Source: Hemicentrotus pulcherrimus
Taxonomy: Eukaryota > Echinodermata > Echinoidea > Camarodonta > Strongylocentrotidae
Assembly (NCBI GenBank): GCA_003118195.1
Contig: BEXV01000921.1
Span: 7,277 to 41,388, forward strand
Reading direction: 5' to 3'
Length of the DNA: 34,112 nucleotides
The position numbers and the translations under genes were made by a program. Below the pieces are notes generated by a model. It was not told the origin of the DNA. It ran no database searches and saw only the letters and a program-made list of their open reading frames with translations. Of the stretch, positions 12,501 to 24,500 are shown one piece after another. Every line of letters starts with the position of its first letter. Within the stretch, counting starts at the first letter, position 1.

Positions 12501-15500
12501 GCGACGATTGTGAACTTATAGACTCATGACTACTGCTACTGCTGTACTGGGCTTCAACTGTTTAACAGTAGGATTAGGGAGGGGAGTATAAAGAATGTCA
12601 TCAAAATAAGAGACAAATAGTAAAATATTGTAAGAGATATATAGAGCAATTTACAAGACAGATTTTCAGCATGCATACTATGCACTAGCATCAGGAGCAT
12701 AGCGAAGTATCATCTTCAGATTTTCATCTTGCAAAATGCTTAGCATTATCTAAAACTACAACCATTTGTCACATAAGTTTTATCACAATGCATAACTTAT
12801 CCATCAGTAAAGTATACCAATTTTTTTTTTACATTCGTCCCTTTTGTTTTTTAGATGCTTATTTACAAAAAGAAATATTCCCTTCTAGCCAGCCATGATG
12901 GTGCTACCTCAAATCCCCTTTCAAATACACAAGTCATGCACTTGTTTTAGGCTTCTAATTCTCTTCAAAAATGCTTTGATTGATGGTTTATAATCAATAC
13001 AAGTGTGCACTATATGAACATTAACATAATCCCAGTATTACATAATAAAATCCTTTTTTTTCTGTCGTCAAATACTCAGTTCTTTATGAATCAATTGCCT
13101 ATCAATCAATACTTCTTTTGCCAAAGTAAAAAGTGTAAAAGAATAATGATATAAATATGAAATGTCTGGTATGGAATGAAGGGAAAACATGTCTTGGGAT
13201 AGCTAATGATTCTTTCTACTTCTCTCCCCAATGACAAACACATTGATATGGAATTCTTTATCATGCAAGAACTTTATAGAATGAATCCACTAGACTCGTC
13301 ATGGCATAATGTTCTTTACATTATGCAGGATGTTGGAGGGTGTCAACAATGTTTAAATGATAAATGAACCATTTGCTTTGTATGTTCATAAGCCGATTCA
13401 AAGATATAAATAATGATTAATGACATCAGGGCAGAATCTGATCACTAATTTGTCAAAGTTATCTTCTTATCAATACAACTATTTCAAAGTGATCATAAAA
13501 ATTCTTTTAACAAAATCGTCAGATCATGGCATTCCTTGAACCCTTGAGTCATACAGTTTTTCTTTTCTTTTCTTCTAAATATTGAATACATTTTAGCACC
13601 CAATCTTAACAAAGATGCAACTTACTCCTCAAAAAATTATAATAAAATAACAAATTAAACCCTTGGCTTTTGAATAATTAATCATATGTATGCAGCCAAG
13701 TTTTTGTGCTATGTCATTTGTAAGGATTATAAATCATTTTCTGTGCAGGCAGTATGAGGGCAGGGGTCATGAGCTGTTTTCTCAAGGGGGCTCTTTTGGA
13801 GGGGGCTCACAATGAAGGGGTTGGGATAGGATGATGGATGCTCCCCCACCTGCTCTATCAAAATCATATCCTTACAAAAGACATCAATCAATGAATAATA
13901 CTGTGCCTTTCATTTCAGTAAACCATATGATTTGAGTCACAGGTAATTGATAATAGATATATTTGGGAGACTAGCGATGAAAATCATTGTATAAGCTAAA
14001 CAGATTTACAATCACCATCATGTACTATTTTAAGTCTGTCATTGAAAGATAGAGCATATGAGTTTATTAAGATAATTCATATAAGAAACTTTAATAGAAG
14101 TAGACCCTATATGGTTATTATGCTTTGATTTAGACAGACTACTCTAGTCCATTTTGAATAATTCTCCATTTCTTTATCTATTGCAAGACATGCAACAACT
14201 TTGAATGAAAGAAATAAATCTGTCAAAAGAAAAAGTGCTTGAAGGCATATTTCCAAATAACCTTGGATTCCCCAAATTCTTGATTGAGTAAAAAATATCT
14301 TCCCCTAAAAATATAATACATTAAATCTAGACCTAAACATCTGTTTATCATTGTATTTAGATTCTCATGTATAAACAAGTAGGTAATCATCCACTACATG
14401 ATTGGTGTGAAATTAGATTATCCAGCTGAACCCAATCTTATGATAAATGATATCATGTCATAAAGGGAGGCTCTTCTATCAGACTTCAATTATATCTGTT
14501 TGCAGAACATGGGCAGAAAAAGAGCAGTATACTCTTCCAGTCACACACAAAACTCTTTAAAATGGTGTTTTATTGGAAGAAAAATACTGCCCTCTTAGGG
14601 GGAGTAAGTTCTGTGATAACGTTTTGGTCAGAACTATAGTGTATTGAGAGAGATAGTTGTGACATGCGCATGTATACACATTCAGGGTTCAATTCATGGA
14701 GCTACAAATAGTTGCCTCCTTTATATATACAATCTCTATGGAAAGGAACTATTCCAGCGCTCCATGTAGTGAACCTCGAGTGCGTACGCATGCATGTGCG
14801 TTTTCACAACTCTCACTCTCAATGTGCTATGGTCTGAGCTCTAGGTGCAACTAGTGATAGGGTATGGAACAGGATCTTCTACGATCTGAAGGTTAGAACA
14901 CTGATGAAACTATTCTAGGCTACACTAGACGGGGGTCGGGTCAGTCACAAGTTAAACAAGTTGAACCTGATCGACCATTCCCACAGTCATATGGGTGCGT
15001 TCTACACTGACGAAAGAAATGTTATGAACACCCCCCCATCAGTGTGAGATGGACAATAAACTAGACTATAATGAATGCATCTAACCCTTCAGGTTAATTC
15101 TGTGCACTGACAACGTAGGAATGGCCATTATCCAGATTGTAGTCCTGAAATTTGTATTCCATCTGATCTATTTTATTTTCCCCTCTAAACATAACCATAA
15201 ATTCCACTTTCAATACCTACAAAGTGCTTTTTATAAATTATATATTTGCATTTTTATAAGCAAGGGGACACTGTCCAAAGATAATGTGTTTCTTTATCTT
15301 AATTGCGATAGGAAAGGTAGATTATATAGCTGATTGAGGAGTAACTGGAAGTATTGCTAGCAGGTGGAATACAATTTCAGGAACGAGCCAATGACTTAGT
15401 AGGCATCAAACTGGCATGTGAAAGGACTAGACCGACTGGGGGATCACACATATAATGACAAAGCCAAGTTTGTGAAGCGTGGTGGCGGGTAAGACCTGAA

Positions 15501-18500
15501 TTAATGATGACTATGAGATTAGTTAATCCCCTCGCGAACCTCAGCAATGGATTAGTGTCACCCAAAGCCATAGCCCCTTCCTGATAGATAGCATCCCATC
15601 TAGGAGACGAAACATATATATATCCATCTTTCTCTCTTCAATTCAGTGCTGCATATGTAAATGGAAAATACATGGGGGGGGAAAATTGAATCATAATACT
15701 CAGTACTTGTATGGGGCATATCAAATCATGATTTTGATGTCTCTATATGATTCCAAAAGACACTGGATTATTAATACGGCTGTACCTAATTAATGACCCA
15801 TACATTAATACATCTCAGACTTGATTTTAGGATACAATTCAAATAAACAAACTAATAGGTGGGCTTTTTTTTAAATTAATGATCTTCATGTCATGAGAAA
15901 AACACATTACGCAACAAAATTGATGGGGGAGAAATAGACGGATATGTATATATATATATATATATATGTATGCAGAAATATTGCTATGATAAATGGTAGA
16001 CAGCTGTTGCTATGATGATGGTGGTGGCAGTGGTGGTGGTGGTAGTGCATAGTGGTAGTATAGGAACTTGTGGTGGCTAAACTAATTTGACAGACATAAC
16101 AGACGCACAGCAATTTCTGGCTTGACAAAGCAGAGGGTCAGACATACAGGGGGAAATCACAAACACCATGCAGGCAGGAGACAAAGCTACAAAAGGCCAC
16201 AGGTAGGAAGGGAGGGATACAGGGAAACATTACAGAGACAAAGCATTGAGCATTAGACATAGAGAAGGGAGGATGCAACAATAGACAAGAATTAGCAGAA
16301 CATAGATCAAATCTGGAACAAAATCAAAGAAGAAACATTAAAAAGAGAGATAAATCATAAACACAAAATGGAACAGAAACACACTGCAAATCATAACACA
16401 TCAACAGAAATTAAATGAAGGGTCTTACATATAAGCTAAAATCACTTTCTCATCAGAATGTATCAGAAAGTTTTGAATTCTTTTTTTGTTTTTGAAGTGA
16501 AAAACTCATTGTTAACAAGGGTCAGTTAAAGTTGCAAAATTTCTATCCCTTTTGTTGTCTGATTAAAAACAAAAAGAATTCTTTTCCAAGCAAAGATTTT
16601 GAATGTTAATTAAGGTGAATCATAAATGTAATATATATTTGGATAGGTTACTTTTTCATACTAGTTCCAAAAAGTAAGTATTTGTCGTTCATTTTAAACT
16701 TGCTGTACAATGTAAGCTCTTCTGAAAACTGGTAAATATCAGTTTCAGATATTGTTAATATTGGCTAGAATGAGATCTGAAGTTTTCTTCTGCCATTTTA
16801 GAAAGACTTGTGGAAATCAACAAAATTAAAGATAATCAAAGCATTTGGATCTGATAAAGAATTTCCATAAAAGTATAGCATAATTATTTCAAAACTAAAT
16901 CAAGCAAGGGAAGATGATTGCTGAGATGAAAATAAAATTAGAAATGTAATGAATGAAATCCTAGGTTTACTCAATTTACTATGAAATTAATTGTACACTT
17001 TTAATGCTCCTTAGTAAAAAAAATTAGACTACATTCCAAATACTATTTTCCAATAGTTTTAGAGCTTTTATATCTGGGTATATGACAGACTATACTGGGA
17101 TACACAAACGAACCACATGCAGGCATTCATCACAACACATACCCAGGCTGCATGCATATCAACAAGTCCAAACAATACTCAGCATGAGAGCAATGGTATT
17201 GAGCTTTCAAACTGCATAATTCCAATGTTTCTGATCAAAAGTATGATTCAAAGTAAATTTAAAGAAAGCTGGTGGAGCAAAGTTAAAAGATTTGATTGGA
17301 AGCATTTTATTTGCTGAAAGTTCATTTCAAGATGGAGTTTCTTTTGTTGCATGGGAAAGATTAGAGAAATTGATGGATATATATCACTCTCACATGTACA
17401 TTGAGACTATATAAAATGTTTTAAATTTTGAAAAGCAAGGGATGATCAAGTTTTTCAAAAGTGTGTCTAAATTTGTTGTCTATTAAGCTAAATAAATATT
17501 AAAGATTGATCAAACTCCACAAAATACATTCATTTGACATAAATTTTAATGTATAGAAAAAGAGTGGTTCAGTGAAAAGAGTTGTTTTGTTGGAGAAAAA
17601 AAAAGGGCATTTCCTTTCTGTCCAAAGTCTGATTTTCAAAATGATTTGAAGAAATTGATGCAGCATGAAACAGAATGTGCTCTCATGAAGAAATATTGTA
17701 TTGCATTTTTGACATGTACCTGGTTTGCCCTGCATAACCCATGAAGGAAGACTCTTCCTACGAGGCTTGCGGAGGACCACACCTTCTCTACCACAGGGTG
17801 CACCACTACAACCACCACTATTACTACTACAACCACCACCACCACCACTACTACCATCCACATCAACTGGTCTACCACCATCATGGTGTGTAGCAACATG
17901 ACTGTTAGTGCTCCCAGACACTGCTTTGGAGGCCTTGCGATCAGGTTTAGGATTAGGTTTAGGTTTTTTCTGGAAGAAGCTGGCTAGTGAGGCGACAGAG
18001 GATGTAGGTCGGGGGATTTCCACCGCTTCGCTTCGCAAACCTGGCTTGTCTGGACGAGGAGCCGACAGGAAGCGACGACGGAGCGCCGCCACCCGTCCCG
18101 ATTCCAACAACATGGACTGTTCCCCCGATCGGTTGCCTTCCGTGCCATGCTGCTCAGGAGGAGGACTCTTCATCACTGTTCCATACACTGGAATGTCTTT
18201 GGGATGGTTTACATGGGGTGCTTTGTGAGGGCGATAGTTGACAACCTGACTGTAAATTGGAATATCACTGTGATTAGTGTCCGTGTTGTAACTGAAACTA
18301 GGTGAGATAGGACCCGGGCTGGGAGTGACACTACGTGGAAAAGAATCATTGCTATGGGTAGGTGATATTGGTTGGGGAGTCCTAGACCGATATGTCACAG
18401 GTGGGGGAGACTTTGGCTTCGGTGAGACCGGTGGAGGGGAATGCCTAGGTTTGGTATAAAACATGCTATTGCCTGTTGTCCTGAAAGGTGGGTTACGTGG

Positions 18501-21500
18501 AAGGGTCTGTGTCACGCCCCCATTGTTCCCATTGTGCAGGTGCGTGGCATTATTATTAGCCCGATTGGCACTGTCCGTCCTCCTCAACCTAATATTCCAC
18601 TTGTTCTTAATGGTTTCACCTGGTCTTCTAGGAGAGGGTTCCCGTGACACTGTGCTACCAGTGCTATCCGTAGGAGTTGCCTGTCTTCCATCTTTCGGGG
18701 TGGAGTTGGGTGTGGCATGCCTCGGTGATGCCCTCGATGATGAGGACGCACTTGAGGAGGAGGAGATGGAGGAAGAGGCTGAATTGGGGAAGTTGGTGGT
18801 AGGTGTCCTGGTTGACAGGGCTGGAGGCAAACCATCAGGAGTGGTCTTGAAGATCTGAGAAAAAATTAGGATTAAAACACATGAACAAATCACAAACACA
18901 ATTAGAATGTACTACAAGAAGAAAATAAGAACATGTCTGCATTTGAAATTGCTATCAAAGCTGGTAAGGACTATCGCAGAATTTTATCTTAGTATCGCAT
19001 TTAAACATTTAACATTTTTGGAATAGATAAAGCAGGACAGCATGTACACATGTACTTAAATTAACAAGTGTTTCAATTAAATGTTGCCGATCTTGTAATT
19101 GTGACTATTTCAGGTTGCCCGAAACACCAATGCTGTTATAGAGCATCAAAAGTATCAAGCCATTGTTTTCTCATCATCAACCCCACTAGAGTTAACTGAA
19201 ACCGTGAATAGTATAACAAATATCTTCTATTCCATCTCGAAAACAATGGATATATTGTTGAAACCTTGTGGTAGTGTTGTATGAGGATCTCGATGATGAT
19301 GTTGGAGAACTTGATTTCCATGATGGCTTTCATCGTCTCTTCTTCCGGTCTCATCAGGGTAGGCCCGAAGCAAACGCCAAGGTTTGCTACTGTCATCAGG
19401 TTTTTCGCACAGTTACCTGCCACTCTGTTAACAAACCAGCATAAAATACAGCATAATCTGACTATCTGTGCGATTCTATTTCTACAATAACGGTATAGAA
19501 CAGTCAGAACCTTGTATACGTCATCACTCAAGTGCAATTGCAAATACCATCCAGATAAAACCGCTAATAATGTTAAGTATATATTTACAATTTGAAATGT
19601 ATTCATATTTTATTATTTGTTACCATATATGTGGTAATTACTATTGATGTACATGTACATGTACATGATAATAACACAATAAAGATTATATGTCTCATGA
19701 AAATGGAGCAAGAGTAATATAAGAATGTGAAAGAATAATGGAACCCAGTCTGACCTGTTTAAATGACCTATGACCAGGTCAAGCATCTCAAAGTTGGGTT
19801 CTGGAAGGGTGTGTATGATGGCATGGATGTCATTCACTCTCAAGGTCTTTGACTCTTGCTCTAGAAAAAAAGAAGAAAAGAATAAAGGCTCGTTTAGATA
19901 TGGCGATGTAAATCACTGCAAAAAAACCATCACACTTTTCAAAACGTGTAAATGAATAGTAACTGGGCACAACAAAGTTCCTGCATGTGTTTACTGAGCT
20001 ATATGGCACAAGACGCAGAAATGTGGGGCCTATTACACTTTAAATCCTAATTTTTGCCACATCATATCTGAACGAGAAATATGAGGTGAGTGGGAGATCT
20101 AAAATGGAAGAATGATTTCGCACTGGAAATTATCAATTTCTGTAATTTCTATCTGTCCAAAAAATGCCAGGAAAGAAGGTCCTGTATGGCTTGGTGAAAA
20201 GATGGTAAAGGGTGAAGAAGAAAAAAAAAAAATCTTTCAAATCCTAATATAACCCTAGACCTAAGCCTTGTTTGTATTTATTAGTCGCTTGGCACGTGAA
20301 TATTTTTTTTTTTAAACATGAGCAAAAAAATAATTATTATAAATATTGGGGAAAATCATTTAAAAGATGCATGGAAAAAATATAAATAATTGGACAAAAA
20401 AAAGATATACATGTATATAAATTGTTTGTATTTTACCACATCTATAGAATTTATATTATCCAGTTTTTATGGTTGTTTCAGTTATTGTTCATATTTTTGT
20501 AACATTCTTTNNNNNNNNNNNNNNNNNNNNNNNNNNNNNNNNNNNNNNNNNNNNNNNNNNNNNNNNNNNNNNNNNNNNNNNNNNNNNNNNNNNNNNNNNN
20601 NNNNNNNNNNNNNNNNNNNNNNNNNNNNNNNNNNNNNNNNNNNNNNNNNNNNNNNNNNNNNNNNNNNNNNNNNNNNNNNNNNNNNNNNNNNNNNNNNNNN
20701 NNNNNNNNNNNNNNNNNNNNNNNNNNNNNNNNNNNNNNNNNNNNNNNNNNNNNNNNNNNNNNNNNNNNNNNNNNNNNNNNNNNNNNNNNNNNNGAGTCTT
20801 AAGTTTAAATCTTAAATGGTTCTTGAGATATTGTGATAACGGTCAAACGGGACGGACGTACGGACGTACGGACGGACAACCCGAAAACATGATGCCTCCG
20901 GCACCCCCTTCGGTGGCGGAGGCATAAAAATAATTATTATAAATATTGGGGAAAATCATTTAAAAGATGCATGGAAAAAATATAAATAATTGGACAAAAA
21001 AAGATATATATAAATTGTTTGTATTTTACCACATCTATAGAATTTATATTATCCAGTTTTTATGGTTGTTTCAGTTATTGTTCATATTTTTGTAACATTC
21101 TTTATTCATTCCATCCCTTGTAAACTGTAGTTGTTAATAGCATTAGTTTGATCCTGACATTGAGAATTGAGTATTGACTTACTTGCAGCTAACATCAGCT
21201 GCTCATGGTTCTTATGCGTCATAAGAGGCTCCGGCAGGTTCCTGGAAATTGTGGTAAAAATATAAAATGATTATTAGAATAGAATCTTCACAAATATAGC
21301 TCATTTCATATGGTATTTACGTTATAATACCTTTCAATATTACTTCAAACTTTTCATACAGAAAAAGAGTACTGTGCTCAGGTTGGATTTAGTTGGATGG
21401 TGGATTAATATGTGATCTAGCTTGACTGCAAACAGTCAATAACACCCACCCCACATTCCAACAAAATATTTCAGTAAAAGACTTCCAACATTACCAGATT

Positions 21501-24500
21501 TTATTAATCAACAAAAGGGGAAACAGCAGAGTCTGATGGAGATCTACAAAGATATAGTATATTTTGTAGGTCTGTACAGCTTAACTTGCTTCCTGAGTGC
21601 CATAATGATAAAGGATCATAACCATGCAATCAGTTATAGTTAGTTACATGTACACAAACAACAAATATGTTTAACCTGAAGTAGTTTTTGAGTGCACTAG
21701 TGATTGTTTTGATCTCCCATTCGCCAGAGTCCGACAGATTCACGTTCTGAGGTTTCCTCTTATCTGTAAAAAGGATTCATAAAAAGAACAAATCCATCTT
21801 CAAATTCACTCTCCAGAGCTAAATACAAGTTCATAGTATCCTAACGTGCTCATTGAACTAGTACCTTCTCACAAGTCATTCATTATAAACATAATGCCAA
21901 CATTCAATGTTGATAAATCAAATTTTGAAATCTACTATACATGTATATGGTCATCATAAGTGATTATAACTAGAAAGACATGCAAAGAATGGGAAATGAA
22001 GCACAAGAAATATAAATTGATTCTATATTCTGAAATATACCCAAGAGAATGCAATCTGGCTTTGCCTAGTATATCATTATCAAAATCTGCCCCTCCCCCC
22101 CCCCCCCAAGAAGGAAAAAACAGAACACTACCTCCTCAGTATTGCAAAATATGCTTATCCAGTATATGTACATGGCGAAACAAATTTCTGTAAGTGCTAC
22201 CCAAATTCTAAACAATGATTTATATAGATATAGTTTAACATTGGGTAGGTACAAAATCTGCAAGGAGAAAAGTAAATGTGGTTAAATGTTGGAGAAATAA
22301 TAACTCACCTACTGACTTACCCTTACCTAGACAGACCGAGGTTAACCTTTGAACTTTGCTGCTGACCCCGACTACTCTGTACAGCCCTTGGTCATCCAAA
22401 CCTAACAAGAAACAATTACAGATCAATAAGCATTCTCTCACTGACAGTCTCACATATACTACAGATATAATGAATTTGTAATAACAGTATTACTAAAATA
22501 AAGTTTAAGTATACACATTTCTAAATAGCTTGAAATTTAGTGGAAAAAATGTGCTTGAATCATAAAAGTATATATTTTAGGTATTTAAAAAAAAAAAAAT
22601 TTAAAAAAATGACTCTGCACTTTAGATGCGTACAGAAAACAAATCATGATGGTTGTGTAGAAAATTCCACAGTTTATTAAAAACAGTATTTGGAGAGATA
22701 TCAATTGATGGTGTCAATACAATAGAAGGAACAAAAACAAAGAAGACAGAAAGAAAGGGAGAATAAAAAGAGGAAAAGGGTAGAGGATGAGAGGGAGGAG
22801 GGAGAAAGGAATTTAAGAAGAATAAGAAGTCTTACCTCTACTCTCGATGGCTTCTATGCACTTCCTGATGAAGTGGAAACCAATGTCGTTGAGGAGATCT
22901 GAAAACAAAAACAAAGATAAGACACATAAAGAAGTTAAAAGGTTCACTCATTAATCCAAATACAAGATGCAAATGTTTACAGACTTCTTGCTCTTAAAGG
23001 GATTGGGTAGTCAGTTTCCATGTGCAGAAGGCCGTAATTCGCTGAAACCAGACTTGGTGGAAATACCATTAATGGGAGTACAAATCTGCACACAGCAAAC
23101 CCGTTGGCCCATCAAGAATTACCCCCTAGTCTCTCGGAGCATGGTCGAAGATTCTTCAGGCAAAGGAAAAGCAAAGCATTACATAAGGTCTAATGGTCAT
23201 AAAACTCAAGGCTAACCCTGGTTGATTGACAACACCTGTTATTGGGTAAACACCCGAACGGTGTCGAATTCCCCATGAGAGCTGACTTCTATGTGACTTT
23301 AAACTATACAATAATCCATCTATCTTTCTATCTGTTGATAATTCTTCCTTTCATCTGCATTTGAACCAAATTAGCAAAGTTTAAATTTTAAAGCATAAAA
23401 ACACCTTATGAGTGGAATTAAAACAAATTGTTTTCATAACCGCAAAACATTGAAAAAGACCTGGGGGGGGGGGTTCAGAAAGATACAAGTCAAACTTATC
23501 TTTAAGTTCCACTTAGTGAAATATATTCAAAAATTCAAGTATTTTAGACTTTTCATGAATTCCACATCAAGAGCATGAAATCTCTTTATTAAATATGAAT
23601 GCCTTCCTTGTGATTAGAATAATAATAAATGTACTTACTTTCATCTGAATTGGAGATCAGTGATGGATTTAAGTAGACCTACAAGTGAGAAAGAAAAACA
23701 AATAGAGATGTATGAATACAATGATGCATTAAGCTAGAAGTTTTTCACAACCTTTCTCTTTCCAATAGCTTAATTAGACTTCTCTGCCCATATAATATCA
23801 TCTCATCTGCTACTTTATTTTCCAATTTATAACTTCCATTTCTCTTGTATCCCACAAAATTGAACTATAAAACTGCTACATTAAAAAAAAATATATATTT
23901 AAAAGTCTTTTCTAAACAAATTCATACCTCTTTTGTGCAGATAGGGTAACAATGAAGCACAAATGCACTGCAGAATCAATGATGACTAAACCTAAAACCT
24001 ACCATAAAAACCTCTTTTGCTGGAAGATAGAGACTTACCGGTTCTTTGCCACCCATTGAACGCATCCATTGTGATCTCTCTTCCTCTGTGACAGCTTGGA
24101 AGGTTAATACGTTGGGTCTGAAAACAAATCATCAACAATCGTCTCATTTAAAATACTGTTATATTGCTGGCTTTACAAGAAGAATAGGGAGGAAATGACA
24201 TCATTTTCTAATAAGAGCAAGAAAGGCATTAACTTTATGATAAAGTACATAATAATATTCCACATTTATAAAGTGTTAACACATCAACAAGGTCTCTAAG
24301 CGCTTTACAGATATATTATTACCGGGGCCGTCGGATTCAGGCTTTCCCACACACAATGTATGCACATTCTCCACACCATGGGGAATATTCCAGCCAGACG
24401 CAAATGTAAAGACGCTCACAATGCTGAGTAAACTACATTAAAATTCGCATCCTACCGGATACCCATTTAACACCTGGGTGGAGAGAGGCAAATGTAGATT

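Larger units (their letters stand above)
12558..17719 (-). other. Intron 17
   Basis: A 5.2-kb intron. It contains a large foldback (14628-14845), GC-richer sequence with shorter hairpins (about 14900-15070), a TA repeat (15944-15968) and a GGT-type repeat (16016-16045). A frame at 15377-15571 (minus) has no splice-site support. Confidence 0.7.
19861..21182 (-). other. Intron 14, with assembly gap
   Basis: A nominally 1.3-kb intron inside the RhoGAP coding region. Its apparent length is unreliable, because it contains the N gap and a probable false duplication. Confidence 0.8.

Noticed and set aside
15377..15571. 64-residue minus-strand frame in GC-richer sequence, considered as an alternative exon
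   Set aside because: There is no matching acceptor/donor pair in phase with exons 17 and 18, and no recognisable peptide.
18463..18858. 131-residue open frame on the + strand (and a 106-residue one at 17908-18228)
   Set aside because: Both are antisense to the GC-richer linker exon 17. The long frame is a by-product of its Ser/Pro codon bias and has no family resemblance.
20390..20927. Two + strand frames of about 140-150 residues
   Set aside because: They run through the 283-N assembly gap, so most of the translation is undefined.
22967..23215. 82-residue + strand frame in a GC-richer block of intron 10
   Set aside because: No splice context, no start context and no family similarity. More likely an old repeat.
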